From Manis javanica (taxonomy: Eukaryota > Chordata > Mammalia > Pholidota > Manidae), in the NCBI RefSeq assembly GCF_040802235.1, contig NC_133156.1, positions 145,497,173 through 145,561,172 on the forward strand: DNA of 64,000 bases, written 5' to 3'. Below the pieces are notes generated by a model. The model was given only the letters and a program-made list of their open reading frames with translations, ran no database searches and was not told where the DNA came from. A program made the position numbers and the translations under genes. Within the stretch, counting starts at the first letter, position 1; the number at the start of each line of letters is the position of its first letter. Below are positions 35,511 through 49,000 of this stretch, one piece after another.

Positions 35511-37624
35511 GTAAGATGGTTTGGAGGGCAGCAGGGGCTCCTGTCCTGGGCCCAGGGCCATGCTGTGGGGTCAGACAGTGCTGACAGGGGGTGAAAACAG
35601 TTCAGGCAGGATATTTGGGCTTTCAGGAGCATCAGTGCATTACCTTGAGTTCCTAACACCCTTTCAAGGTGCTGGGCACACAGGCGGTTTTCTCCTAGGT
35701 CCTTTCGAATGTGTGTTTTCCATCCACCCTCTCACTCTGAACCATCAAAATATCCTACCAAATGCTGAGAAGTACTTAATGCAAGTAATTTTTGAGATAT
35801 TTTAAAGCCTATAAATTAAAGTCCAATTATGGTGCGCCATTTAAATGACTTTACATTGACATTTAAAAACAAAAGACTTGTAAAAGCTTTTAAATTTAAA
35901 ATGGAGATAACCTTGTTTTAGACCTCTGCATCTTCAACAGAACATTTTTAAAAAGAGAAAGAGATGCATTGTTTTAATGCATTCACAGATAATTTTCCCT
36001 GTTCTCACGACGCCACCTCAGTTAACAAAGGTTACCAGGTGAAGAGGCCATCGGCTGCTTCACGTTTTGCATGAATCTGTGTAGGTGCACTGGCTGGGAA
36101 TTGCCGCAAAAGCTTTGTGCTGGCCAGGCCTCTGCCTGTCTCAGAAAGGTCTGAGAGACCTATAGGGAAATCTGTCTCGCAGACTAACTCCCCTTCCAGG
36201 TATTTCAGATCCCTTTCACAGGTACACCTGCTGGCCATGCTCCCTGCCTCATCACCTCACCCACAGCTCGGTTTTCTTGTCAGCAGGATGACTAGGGGTC
36301 TCCTTCAGCTTAAAAAGTCAATGAGTTTATGGGCACTTAGGATATACATGCCACACAAGATGTGCTGAAGGCACTGCTAATGTGACATGTGACATGCTAA
36401 TGGGACATGACAGCTGCTTACTTTGCTTTCTCCATCCTGTATCAGAGTAACAGAAAATGTTCCTGCCCCTGGGTCTCTGCATGCTTACATTCTGGCCAGA
36501 TGTCCATAGGAATGGCATGGGGCTTCAGCGGCAGTTGGGACTAGGCGCTTCCTCCACTCCCGTGGATGGCCAGGTTCCTGCAGCTGAAGCCAGTGTTTGC
36601 TGTCTGCTCCTGGGAGGGAGATGCAGGAAGCAGACAGCCTGCACATGAGCACAGTAGGCTGCTTACACCATCACTGGCGGGCCCACGGTCCACCTGGGCT
36701 GGAGCAGGGTGATGTGATCCACCTGGTGTCAGCCCTGGGGGCCAGTGTAAATTCAGGATGCTAGAATGGGATCTGGAGGGTGAACATCTCACAGTGCCAC
36801 GGTTTTCATATGAAGCTCCGAACTGATCCGATCCCCTGTGGAGTTAACCGCACTCACTGTGCACTCTTGCACTATTAACTCACTTCTGTTGAGAGGAGGT
36901 ATGCACTCTTAGCTTTTACTTTTCCCTTATCCAACTAGAACTTTGCAAGTAAAAGGTACAGACATGCGGGACTTAACCAATCAGATTCTGTGACTTTGTA
37001 TCCCACTCATGTGCCAGCAAGACATTATAGGATCCTATAGGACAGGATTTTAAATAAAATAACTAAATGCTCTTGGTCATTGAAACTAGCAGAGTTTGTC
37101 CCACATGATGTTTCCTGTCTCTGCCTTGCAGCCTCTCAGCCTCACCTCTGACTGCCCCTTGGGTAGTGGCCATGCCACTAGGCTATGACTCACCTCCTGG
37201 GAACAGCATCTCAGCTCTAGGAAATGCTGTGCTTTTCTCTGTCAGCCCCAGGGCTTCTCTCACTGCAGAAGAACCCGCAGGGGAGCCTGCATAGCACTAG
37301 GCAGGAGTCCTTCAAGGTCTGGAATGAATGATCCAGTGGGTAGGCCTCAACCCAGAAGCCCTGGAAGCAGGAGATAAACGGTGCCTCCACATTGATCTGG
37401 TGAGTGATTCTGAGAAGTGAGCCCCAGGCTTCTCAGAAAGTGCTGGGCCTGCTGAGCTCCAGCTGCCCTCAGCAGTGACCTTCATATAATTCATCCTTAT
37501 ATTGACAGGCTGCTTTCATGCCTCGGGTCCCTCACTCCTGCTCCCTGGAATTATCTTCCCAATAAAGCAAGAGCTCCCAAGCTCTCGTCCCAGACTCACT
37601 TTTGGAGGGAGCCAATTATGGCAA

Positions 37625-37745
37625 CTGTATTCGTTTATTTAGTCACCAGCCATGTGTTGAGTACCTACTGTGTGCCAGACTTGAGCCATCAAGATGAAAA
37701 TGATATATGTAACCTTGCCCTCCAGAGGTTGCATGAGTAACTGTC
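37625..37745 (+). mobile_element. Ancient mammal-wide repeat fragment
   Basis: GTTGAGTACCTACTGTGTGC and CTTGCCCTCCAGAGGTTGC are the same repeat type as at about 29330-29480. Family not pinned. Confidence 0.45.
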
Positions 37746-38658
37746 ACCTGCTGAAACAAGCTGACAGTCACATCTGTATAGCTGTGGACAATGATTTGAC
37801 AAGGAGATTATTTCATTCTCAGTTTTAGCTGCCTCTCATGATAAATGGTATCAACTACTTTTGCTTTCCAAAGTATGATTCTAGATCACCTACACAAAGG
37901 TTACAAAGTCTCATGACCACTTAGCTGACCTATGTCACATATTTAAAAGTGGCTAAAGAGGTTGAGAGAGGTAGTAGAGTATAATGGTGCTTTTCTGAGG
38001 ACCTCTGCCAAGGGGAGAGGATGAGAGACAGTTTTCCTTCACATCTAGGAGAGATGGTGGTGCTCTGTCCCTAAGCTCCAAGTCAACCTCTCATGATGTG
38101 TTCCATGGAGCTTAGAGACATGGTGGACTGTGTCTGACCTTTATCTGATTCATACCCGGCTCACCTGTCCTTCAGCAGAGCAGAGATATGGGTAATCAGG
38201 GCAGAGAAGGCATATGGGCTCTCAGGACCTCATGTGGACCCATGGAGAGAGAGAGTGGTGGCTCAGGACTGTGTAAATCCTGCCCACAAGGACCTCCAAA
38301 AGACACAAGGAGATGCCAGCAGTGAGGTACTACCAGGTGCCTAGCACTGAGAGGTGTCTTAGTCACCAGCCTGCATCAAGGAATTGCAGACAAGAGATGC
38401 CTAGTGAATGGGATGGGGCAGAACAGCGGAGTGATGCTCCTTCAGGTGCTGAGACTTCTCCATCCAGTCCCCTGCCGCCTGGCCACCTTCACTTTCTAAG
38501 GCTCCCCATCTCCAGGAAGCTCTGCTACCCTCTTTTCTTGCTGTCCTCTGAACACACCAAAACTGTTCTGCCTCAGGGCCCCTGAAGTTGCTCTTCCCTG
38601 GGCTTTGAAGGAGTTTTCTGGACAACTGTCACACATCTGGCTTCTCCTCATCAGTACA

Positions 38659-38945
38659 TGTTGGTAAAATTGCACTATTTCCAGAATCTCCCACCTGGCC
38701 TTAGTACATCTCCATATCAGTAGGTGTTTCCAAGGGGTGGAGGGTAGTCCATCTCCATATTAATAGGTAATTAGAGGGTGAGCAGGGCTTATCTGGACCT
38801 GAGGTTGTATGGGGGCTCTTCTTCTGCAGCCTGGTCGTGAGAGACGCGTGACGACTGCTTGTAAGAAATAAACGGTTTTCTCCCACTATTTCTCCCTTTG
38901 ATTTTGGTTTCAAAGGTCCTTCGGGATTTTCCCCGGGGAGTTACA
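38659..38945 (+). mobile_element. Solo LTR, copy B of a pair
   Basis: It is a 287-bp TG...CA element flanked by a perfect 5-bp direct repeat GTACA (38654-38658 and 38946-38950). It aligns with copy A from TGGTAAAAT through AATAAAC to the terminal TTACA. It is an independent insertion because its target repeat differs. Confidence 0.85.
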
Positions 38946-39227
38946 GTACATTTCAGCTCCAATACCACCCCTCACAGAGTCCCGGTTTCCCCGAGCACCC
39001 CAGGAGACAGCGACCCAGGTCTTTGTCATCTGGTTGCCTTTTTAACAAGAAAACTTATTGAATCATGAGTTTCCGCTCAAAGAACTTCAGCGAAGTAGAG
39101 ACCTACTGAATTCATTCAAACGGCGAGACAACATAACCACGGCCGCAGAGGGCGCTGGAGCTCACCCAGAGCAGCTGGGTTTTGCCAGATTGGTGTCCCG
39201 CTGATTTAACTCCTGGAAGCTGTACAT

Positions 39228-39370
39228 CTGCACTGGCCAGTGCCATAATTACTAACCCCATGTGGCACCAAGCCTTTGAACTGTGGCTAGGGACACATGT
39301 TAAAATGATAATATTTCGAACATACTGAATTAATGATTTATTTACAATTAATTTTACCTGTGTCATTTTT
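39228..39370. mobile_element. hAT-Charlie MITE (MER3-like), copy 3, before the CFAP90 promoter
   Basis: It is a diverged copy with CTGCACTGGCCAGTGCC and an A/T-rich core (AATTAATGATTTATTTACAA). It lies within about 60 bp of the CFAP90 CpG island. Confidence 0.45.
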
Positions 39371-39773
39371 ACCTTTCCGGTGTGGTTAGCAGGCAGCGCT
39401 GCTCTGGACCCTCTTCAAGGTTTCAAGTCCATCGCCTACTTCGCCTCCAGACTGCAAGCTCCGCGTGGACTGCTTGGTCCGCGGTTGCATCTCCGACGCA
39501 GGCACACGAGGTGCGCGGGCACGACCTGCCCCACGCCCGAGGGGTCTGTGCGCGGGGAGGCCAACAGGTTGGTAGGCTGGAGCTCTCCAAGGGGCGCCCC
39601 CTCGACGCAGCCTCTTCGGCAGCTGGGGCTCCCCGGACCCAGAGCCAGGAAAAGCCCCGGGTGTGGCCGAGAGCGGGCAGCGCCGTTGGGGGCCTCTGCC
39701 CAGGCCCCGCCCCCAGCCCGGACCAGGCCCCGCCCACCCCGGCCCCGGCCCCGCCTGGCAGCGCGCGACCGCG

Positions 39774-39786
39774 GTTTCTAGGCAAC
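39774..39786 (-). promoter_or_regulatory. RFX X-box-like site upstream of CFAP90
   Basis: Read on the minus strand the site is GTTGCC-T-AGAAAC. The RFX X-box consensus is GTTRCC-N(1-3)-RGYAAC, so 11 of the 12 constrained bases agree. Another perfect GTTGCC half-site lies at 39798-39803 on the plus strand. RFX2/RFX3 X-boxes close to the start site are a hallmark of ciliary genes. Binding itself is inferred. Confidence 0.6.
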
Positions 39787-39865
39787 TGGCGAACGCGGTT
39801 GCCGCGCAGCCTGCCGCGGGCCGACCGAGGCTGGGCATCTCGGCAGCGGGAGAGCCCTTCGCAGC

Positions 39866-40015
39866 ATGGACGACGACGAGGAGGAGGAGATCACCGCCGC
39901 CACGCTGCGCGGCAAGCCCCGGCCGCCGCCCATCGCGGCGCAGTCCGCCTTCAGCTACGTGCCGCCGCGGCGCCTGGACCCCAAGGAGCACAGCTACTAC
40001 TACCGTCAGGGCCAG
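39866..40015 (+). CDS. CFAP90: CFAP90 exon 1 coding part
   Basis: It has 50 codons from ATG 39866 to the donor after 40015 (CCAG then GTGTGC). The acidic run is encoded by GAC and GAG repeats, and its length probably varies between species (human has a longer Glu run). Longer open frames across this CpG island are GC-rich shadows. Confidence 0.94.
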
Positions 40016-43000
40016 GTGTGCGGTGCTGGGGCGGGGCTGCAGGGCGAAAGGAGGCTAGGGGAGCTCGGAGAGGGGAAGGGGGCGGGCTGCACTGCCGTGG
40101 GCTGGGGTGTCGCGGGGACAGGTTGCCGTGCCAATGCTGGGGATGCGCTGGCCGAGAGACCGGTTGGGGCGTTAAGATGCTGGGGTGGGTTGGCGGAGGG
40201 AGGGAGGGAGGCAGGTGGGGCTGCACTTCTGGGGCAGGGTTGGGGGAGGGAGGAGGTGGGGCTGCATCTCTGGGGAGTCACTGGGGAGGGAAATGGCGGG
40301 GTTTTACTGCTGGCAAGCCCGGGAGGGAAGGACCAGATCCCCAGCGGGAGGCCGCTCTCCCACCCTCCCTCCGCCTGTGATCCTAGCGCTCCCTCACCTA
40401 TCTTCCCGCGCCCCACCCCGATCCCTTCACAGGCAGGCCCAAACCCTGTGCAGCCCCCAAACCAAGAATTCTCTGCAGCCGAGGCTCTGACCCACCCTCG
40501 GGGTAACCTCGCCTGGCTTGCAGACTTCTCGCAGCACCTTTCCCATTAAGTGTACAGCTACCACGACCACCAGGGTAAAGCGGACCTCCCCTCCCGACCA
40601 GAGCCTGGGATGAGAGGCTTGGGGCACAGAGTGTTTGGGAAGTTGGTGGGCATGCTGGATTGCTCAGCGGGGTGTTCAGAGCCGTTTGGGGTGTGGGTTA
40701 GGGCCGAGTATTCTTCAGGGAAGGGAATGGGAGCCTCTGGGCTTCTCCTAGCTCCACTGGGAACAGCAAGGTGAGCCCTCCCAGGATCTGGAGGGAGGGT
40801 CTCAGGTGCACCAAGGCTGCCCAGCTGGAGGGGGCACAGGAAACCCTTGTAGAAGCCCGTCTGCAAACCGAAAGACAGCCAAAGGCCGATTTAAGCAGTC
40901 TGCAGGAATGCAGGGCTGGGAGCAGTCATGAGCTTGTGGCCTGACTCCAGCAGACCCCTGCCTGTGTGTCATAGGGACCTGCAGGCCTGTGAAGGTCACC
41001 ACCATAGCCAAAGCAGGAAGAGGGGCAGAGGAAAAGGCCTCTAGACTGTGAGACAATGAACTGTTGGTCAAGCTCCTCAGTCTAGGTACTTTGTCTGGCA
41101 GTCTGGACCAACACATGCACCTCAGCCAGGAGGATCTCTTCTACCTGTTAGTGCCTCTCTGCTTGGCTTCAAGCATATCTGTCTCTGTACCCCTGGTTTG
41201 CTGGCTTTCCAAACCTCAACTCTTCACTGAGTGTTAAGACAGGAGGGGATTTAGAGCAATGGTACCCAGCCTCATTGCCACTATGGACCTATTTTTTCCT
41301 CCCATAAGCAGTAAGTTTCAACGAACTTCTTTCTGTAAACAATTTCACTTATTAAATGAATTTTATAATTTAAATATGTAAAACTTACATCATTGCCAAT
41401 TAATTTATGATCCATGCATAGCATTAATGTATGAATAAAACAGCCAAAAAGCAAGGAATCTTGATGTTTTCTGTGCTGTTGGTCTGTGCTGTTTTATTGA
41501 GAGAATATAAGTTTGGCTTCTTGACAAAATGAAAAAATTTCACAATACACCATCTGATGTGTGTCTTTGAGGGGCCCTGTTAATGACCACCTTGAGGCTA
41601 CTGAGAAATAAAAGACCTAGCAGATGGGGGGGCCAAGATACATACTTTCGAGAGAGAAAAGCCAGGTTGCAGGTTGCCACTAAAGGCTCTGGGCAGATGG
41701 GTTTAGGGACACTGAAACCTTGAGTTGGGTGGATTTGTCCACCCAGCTGCTGCAGGTGTGGGTCCCACAAAAAAGCAGATCTGAACCCCCACCTCTTGAG
41801 GCATGAATAAGGGAAAAGTGCCAGAATAGAACCTGGTGGGTCCAGTTTATCCTGCCTAAGTTCTCCAATGTGGTATGTGGCCCCACTGTTCTAGTGCCAT
41901 ATAACCAAGGGACAGAGAGATGCCTGATGTGACTGGGGCTCCATGCTTGAAAGGAGTAGGCAAGAAGTTTACCCTTTAAGTCAGGGGTTAGCACACCAAG
42001 GCCCAGGGCCAAAGCTGGCAAACCTGTTTTAATAATATTTTATTTGAATGATGACATGGCCGTTTGTTTAGTATTGTCTGAGGCTACCACACGGAAATGA
42101 GTGGTTGTGTCAGAGACGCTGTGACCTGAAAAATCCAAAACAGTGACAATCTGTCCCTTTCCAGAAAACATTTGTCAACCTTTGCTATTATTATTACTGC
42201 CTCTGGAAGGTAGGGATGGGCTTTAGAACAAATTAATGTGCAGAGTAAATTTTAGGTGGATATTTGAAAGTGTAGTTTTGATAGCTGGGTCACAGGCAAA
42301 TTCAAGTCCTGAGGCCTTTAATGTCACACAGAAGAAAAGGATATACCAGAAATATTAACACCTAAATAAAAGAGCCTTAAAAGTAGCAAGAACAACAAAA
42401 GACATTTCAAAGTCCACTTGCGAACTAACCACAGCTGATGAAATGCTCCAAGGGTTCTGTGAGTTGGTGAGTAATCAGCAGACAGGACTCCAGTAGCTGA
42501 TTCTCTACCTGGAGAGCAGTTGGACTAAGGAGGGTGAACTCTGTCTCACAAGTTTGCTGGGTGGGCTCAGCTGCACCTAAGTGTGCTGTGAATAATTCCA
42601 GGCCCCACTCAAAGCTGAGAAGAAACATTGCAGAATTAGCTCTCAAGTCAGTTACTGGGTGGCACACTCAGTGATCAGTCAGCAACACAAGCCAGGGAGT
42701 CCTAGGTAAAAATACTGGCTCCACGTCAGAGCTGTGCAGGTGGCCCAGGTCACACACCTGCTTCTCACTTTGCCCACCTATGAAACAGTACCAGCTGCAG
42801 GGAGCGCATAGGTGGATGCATTTAATTAATGGATATTAAGTGGCACATTTTGAGCCTGGTGAAAGTAGAACTCTGATTATTACTTGCTTTTTTTCAGTGA
42901 TTATCAGTTTCCCTTCATTGAAGGCTGGGCCCCTGGGGCCACTGTCTTATGTCCCCCACCCTCATTTGCTGTGAGACATGAACACAGGTGAGGCAGGCAA

Positions 43001-46000
43001 TCTGAGTATCAATCTGGTGGCTTTGGATCCTCCGAGGCATCTCCTCTGAGGGAGCCCAAACTTAAGGCTCTAAATAAAGTCCCAGTAATGCCCTGGGTCA
43101 TGGACACCTTTGTCATATAGAGTTGCCACTAACATGTGATCCCCTCCGGGATTGCTCTCCAGGGGGATCCAGCAGCTGGGTTTTTCCTATCAAACAAGGC
43201 CAGTCCAGTGGCAGCAAAGAGAACTCTGTTCAATGGTGATTTTAAATTGCTTTTTTCTTCTGCCTTTGCAATGTTTCTGCTACTGTCATGGAAAAGCTAA
43301 ATCAAAGGACAATGCCCTTTTATGAAGGTTTTGATTAGATTTCTCAAAGTTAAAGAGCTAAGTTAAAAAAGAAAAAAATTCCTCAGTGGTTTTAGAATAT
43401 GTTTTCCACAGACTAAGCTGACTATGGGGAGTGCTGTCTGCAGTGAAGCTTTGCTGGGAACCCCCTCCCACTGCCGCAGCTTTGGTGTGATTAGCCCTCT
43501 TTGCTTCTCAGTGTATGGTGGAGACACTGAGGCGAGGGGCTGTCTCTGTACCCTACTGATCACTGAATTTCCCTTCACCCAATGCAGCCAAGCACTTTGT
43601 AAATATAACAACATGTTTATGATCCAGGGGGCAATGGGCATCTCCTAAGGGCCTGTGCCAGTGTCTGGTATACAGGAGGCGTTTGCGATGAGCTCCCAGC
43701 ATTCCTAGGTGAATGGAGCCTCTTCACCCTTAGACACCAAGCACACGGGCTGCTTGTGCTCAGCCACTCCCAAGGGCTGTGGAGGAGAGGTACGCTCCAG
43801 TTCTGCTGCTGACTTACCTGTTGAAATCTAGGTGAGTTCTCCCTATTACCCTGCAGCATCTTGTGCTCACATGCCTCCCAACAGGAAGGTGTGCTAGCTG
43901 GGTGGAATGATGACCAGCCGCGTGTACACTTCCTTCCCCTTCCCTGTCCATTTTTCTCCTTTGCGCCTCTTAGTATTTAACCTACTAAATATTTTACTTA
44001 GTTATCTTGTTTTTTCCTCCCAGTAAAATATGAGCTTTATGAGGGCAGGGATTATTTTTAATCTCCACAGCACCCATCTCACATAGTTGGTGCTTCATAA
44101 ATAAATTCACCTGCTGCATGAATAAATGAGGAATGAATAAGTGAAATGAAAACCTTTCAAAGTAAAGGGACAGGTCATCAATTTACAAGATCAGCCTCTT
44201 AGACCAAAGAGAGTTTCTGTTTGGATTGTCTGCTGTTCTGGGAATCCTTGGCCTTTCTCCCATCCTCAGGGATCTAAATTGGGAGTGGACTGCGGTCGCT
44301 TCTCCTGCATCTGGGCCAGTTGCACTGTCACGGAGCAGTGACCTGTCCCTGGAAAACTTAGGGCCTGGGGGTGCAGGGCTGAATGTCTCCCTCCAGCGCA
44401 GTTAGCACTTAGGATGGGGCAGGTCACCAAGGAGGGGAGGAGGCGTGAGGGGACAGGCCATGCGTCCTTCTGCTTGTGGGGAATCAGTGTTCCTACAGTC
44501 GTAGCCACCCGGGTGTGCACATGGCATGGGTCTTCCCACTGTGTACATCAGTGCAGTGATAACTGTCGAACTCTTCTTTATAAGAACACATTTACACACA
44601 GGAGATCACACAACTGTGTGCACATATTTGCAGCTTGCTCTTTTCATCTAATGATGTATCTTAGACAGCTTTTTCAAAATTGCCCCTTTTAAGGAGTAGA
44701 AGCAGAGAATGACACAAGAAGCAGCATTTCCCCCAGTATATATATGATCAAGAACAGTAGCATTTCAGCCTCCCTGGATGGCCCTTTCCTCCTGTGACAT
44801 GAATGTGGGGGTCAGGTGAGTGGGGCTGCTCTCAGTGGAAGAGGGCAGACCACAGGCTCCCCCGTCACAGAGCCTCCTCTTGCGGCAGGTTGAGCAGCCT
44901 GTCCAGGGCAGAGCTCCGGGACTCAGGGGCACACTTCCAGCAGGAAACAGACATGGGGATGGGGCAGCGCCCCAACTGCTACTGGAGGGTGATGGCAGCT
45001 GGGTCCAGTGCTCTGGCCCTGGGCTAGCACTGCGACAACAGATCCATTAAAAGGAAACAGAACCTTCGCCGCAGACAAACCAGAGAGAATAGTGGGGATA
45101 TCGTCCTTTAAAAGAAATTAATGTTGTCTTCTTGACAAGCTACAGCCCTTCTGAGATAAAGAATTTTGAATGTTTAAAATTAATGAAAATATCCTCATTA
45201 AGCTTCACACACTACTAGACTCCCAAGGAGAAACGCTGGATTTATCAGAAGTAAAATGAGGCCCTTTTAAGAGTCAAACAAAAGCAGTTTAGATCCCCCT
45301 GGGAATTTTCAGTTTTAAAAACGGGCCACACAGCTCTGGACAGGCAGTGGCTGCTAGCCTCAAGATGAGAGGTACAGTACTATGGCCCATGTGGAGAGGA
45401 CATGGACACAGTCCGACCATGGGTCCATCACCACATAGGTCAAGGTGGGTCAGGATGTGAGCTGTGGAAACCAGTAGACCCTGATACTGAGAGTCTGAAC
45501 CGATGGTATGTCTGACCTGCTTGTGCTGATCACAAAGGGCCAATTTTTAGCATCTCTTCTGAACTCTGCATTCCACTGGAAGCTTATAACTGGCCATGGT
45601 GGCTGTACTTATACCACAGAATCCAGCAAGTGCTACAATTCAGGTCTTTTTTCTCTAGAGGGCTTGTTGTTAACCTAAACACACCATTGGCCTTAAGCAG
45701 ATAAACATGACAATGAATGCTTGGTTCCTTCTCATCTATAGCCCAATATATATGTTTCTCCCAGGGATCTTCTTGCTCAGGGATGTGGGAAACCAGGCTC
45801 TGCCTTTTTGCTGGTTCCATGATTACCAGGGCCTGGGGATCTTTGGGACCTCCCAGTCCTTTACTGGATCGCTTGAATTTTCTAGCCAGTGAGTGACGGG
45901 AGAGAACATGGAAGACACAGGATATGGGCCCAGCCTAGCTGGTGGTCACTGGTCTTGCCCACATTCCTTTGCCAGAGCTGATCACCTGGCCCCTGACTAG

Positions 46001-49000
46001 TTGTGATGGAAACTGGTAATTGCAGTTTTCTGTTTGTTCCAGAGGAGGAAACATGTTTGGTGAGCATGGAGCATTACCCCTGCCTGTGTGCCATGAAAAG
46101 GTACTAATTTCCTTTCTCTTACTTCTTTCTTCTTCATTCACCGTACAATGGTGAGTGCCTTCATATTTAAAATGGTCTGAAAGAGAGGAAAACAGACTTG
46201 GAACCCAGTGTGTTCAAAATCTGGCCCTAGTTACCCATGTGAGAGTGTGTGTGACTTCTAAAAGGAGAGCTTCCATGGTGAGAGCCGGCACTGGGCACAA
46301 GAAAGCCCCTGAGCCCAGGACACACCTGTGCAGGCAGGAGGCAGAGGCTAGAGCTTCTTCCTGGTCTACCATTTGCAGTAGTGACGAAAAGCTAGGCTAT
46401 GCTGCAGTAACAACCCCCAGAGTCTCACAGGCCTGAAACAAGGCTTAGTTCTTACACCATGTGCCCAACATGGGAGGCTCTGCCCAGTGTAGTCATTCAG
46501 CAGCCACCATGGAAGCCGCTAACACCCAGAATGGAGTTCTTGGAGTCCCTGAGCTCTGGCCTTTAATGCTCCCTTAATTCTCCTGACTGAAGAGTCATGT
46601 GTCACCTCCGCTCCTGGTTCACTGTTAGACCTGGTCACATGGCTTCGCTGGCCTAGAGGAACAGGAGGATTAAGCCTCTTTGTAGTCAGGAGCTGTGGAG
46701 AACTGAGTGTTGGTCCAGCCAACACTGAGGAGTGCTCCAGGGTCTGGTCTCTGCCCCGGAGCAACAACCTTTGCTTAATCTCCATTCTTACCTTCCATTG
46801 CTCACAAGAGAACAGCTTCTCTTTACCTGTCACAACAAACACCAGAGATGGGGTGGCTTAAGTGGCAGAAATTTACTGTCTCACAGTCTGGAGGCTAGAA
46901 GTCCAATGGCTTCTTGAGGCCGCCTTCTCCCTGCGTCTCGTCACATGGTCTTCCCTCGCTGAGCATCTGTGTCCGTGTCCAAAATTTTCATGACACCAGC
47001 CATTGGACTGGAACCCCCTCCTCCAGTAGGACCTCATCCTAGCTAATTACTCTGCAACAACCCTATTTCTAAATAAAGTCACTTTCTGAGCTAGGAGAGG
47101 TAAGGGCCTAAATGTATGAATTGTTGGAGGCTGTACTGAATCCATAACAGCCAGAACGGTTCTTCACTGCAGCCCTGGCCATAGTGGTGGTGTTCAGCTC
47201 CTCCTTTCTTGACATGAGTCACATCCATATGCTGCCCCGGCCAAGACAGGAGCTGTCCTTCCTTCTTTGGGCCACTGTACCTCATGTACACCACTGTTAC
47301 TCCACCTGTATCAAGTGGCAGTGTTTCAGTAATGGGTTATTGTCATTCCAGACTGTGCTCTCAGCTGTGGGACTGTTCCTCTCTGGAGCTCAGCTGAGTG
47401 CCTTGAACAACAGGAAACAATGTGCTCTGGAGGGTAAGAGGAGCCTCCATTCCTCTCAGGGCACCGGCCCGGGGCTACAGACTAGAGACTTTCAGTGTTA
47501 GCAGTGAGGTGGCCGTGGGGATCTAATGGCAGGTAAGCTGAGCCCATGGCCAGTATAAGGCCATACTGTGTTCTAACAAAATTCAAAACACACAGGGACA
47601 AGGGGAGGTCAGAAGACAAAAAAGTAAATGGGCTCTATTTTGCTTTGTTTATTAAAAGCAGTGTCGTGTGAAAAAGGAAATCTCTTAAGAGATTTTTAAT
47701 AGCAAAATACCTAAACCCAAAAAATGTTTTATGATAGCATCTAAATCCAGATAGGTTTTTATTCTATCATTTTGCTTCAAACCATAAAGGAATGAAAGAC
47801 AAAAAGAAAGGTTAATAATTAAAATCCAGGAAAAAACAGATTCTGGGTTTGATAAGCACTGGAAGTGGACAGCTGCACTGCTACGTGAGGCTGCCTGCCT
47901 GGTGATGGCTTTTTTTTTTTCTTTTTTCCTTATTTGTCAATAATAGAAACATTTGTTCTTGGTCAGGAAAGTTCTGAATATGCAAAGTCCCCACAAGAAG
48001 AGATATTGTGATCACACGCATCAGCAGTAGGATTCTTAATAAAGACAATTCTAAGCTAGAGAGGCTCTTGGTAATTAATTCTGGGGCTGAGAGGCACTCA
48101 TCGCTGGGCATAGACTCCACTTTCCTAGTCTTTTAGGAGAGGGAATTACAGGGAGAAGCAACAGGCTTGTTCTGTGAAGCTGCATATCACAGTGGCTTTC
48201 TTGAGCATAGGGAAAAGAAAACATGCTTCCTTTCTCATTCAGATAACAGGGATGGCATTCCCACTGGATTCTGAGTCCATTTTTCCCTTCTCAGAGTTTC
48301 CTCCCAGGACAAATCCAAGATCCCAGGGGCCCTCCTCAGTTCAGAAGGTCAGGCCTGAGTGGGAACAACTGCACAAGAGGAGGCAAGCCATGCAGTTTCT
48401 GCAGGATGCGTGTCCCCTGCTGTCAGTGCTGACCCCTTCAGGTGGGGCTGTCCCTTGAGCCTGGGCATGGCTGGCCACCCTCAGGGGACCCTTCAGGAAT
48501 TAAGGCTGACCCTGGTCACTTCCTCTTTGGTCCAAGGCTCTCCGGGTGCAGGAGAGGGCGCCACTGGCCAGGTGCAACTCCCACCCAGTGCTCAGTCCTA
48601 GTGATTCCGGCTTTCTGTAACCCCGACGCTGTTCTCCTGCACACACACCCATTTCACAGGAACAGCCAAGCCAGGAGGGCTTCCAGTGACAATGGCACAT
48701 CTGGGTTATGATCAAGAGCCCAGCCGACCTAACTGTTTGTGAGTGGGGGTGGTGCAGGGTGATGGGGTATGAAGTTATGCCTGCTGTCTGCCTCCTGGCC
48801 TCAGCTAGGCCTGGAGCAGAACTCTGAACTTCAAAGGTCCGGATCTATCTGGCAGCAAAGGCCAGGGTCTCCTTTGGTGAATTTATCTCCCACCATCCCA
48901 GCAGAGCGGGCGGTAGACTCAAACTTTCATTGAGTCACTGCAGGGCCCTCTGGCTTGGTGGCTTCCTTGAAAAAGGTTTGCTGTAGGGTTTGCTTAACCT

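Larger units (their letters stand above)
29890..39380. other. FASTKD3-CFAP90 intergenic region
   Basis: No gene was recognised. It holds the MaLR remnant, MIR and L2-era fragments, three LTRs, the 95-bp inverted repeat, an A/T-rich stretch with old LINE-like text at about 33950-34250, and the exon-like segment at 35350-35510. The rest is unassigned. Confidence 0.6.
39430..40180 (+). promoter_or_regulatory. CFAP90: CpG-island promoter of CFAP90
   Basis: This is dense CpG sequence around the first exon with repeated CCCCGCCC Sp1-type boxes at about 39700-39755 and no TATA box. It extends into intron 1. An RFX X-box-like site lies about 80-90 bp before the ATG and is listed separately. Confidence 0.75.

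Noticed and set aside
33296-38945. The two related LTRs as the ends of one provirus
   Set aside because: Their target repeats differ (GCCTG and GTACA), and the DNA between shows no retroviral genes that I recognise.
39382-40380. 332-codon and other long frames around CFAP90 exon 1
   Set aside because: They are GC-rich shadows. Only the frame from 39866 gives a recognised protein.
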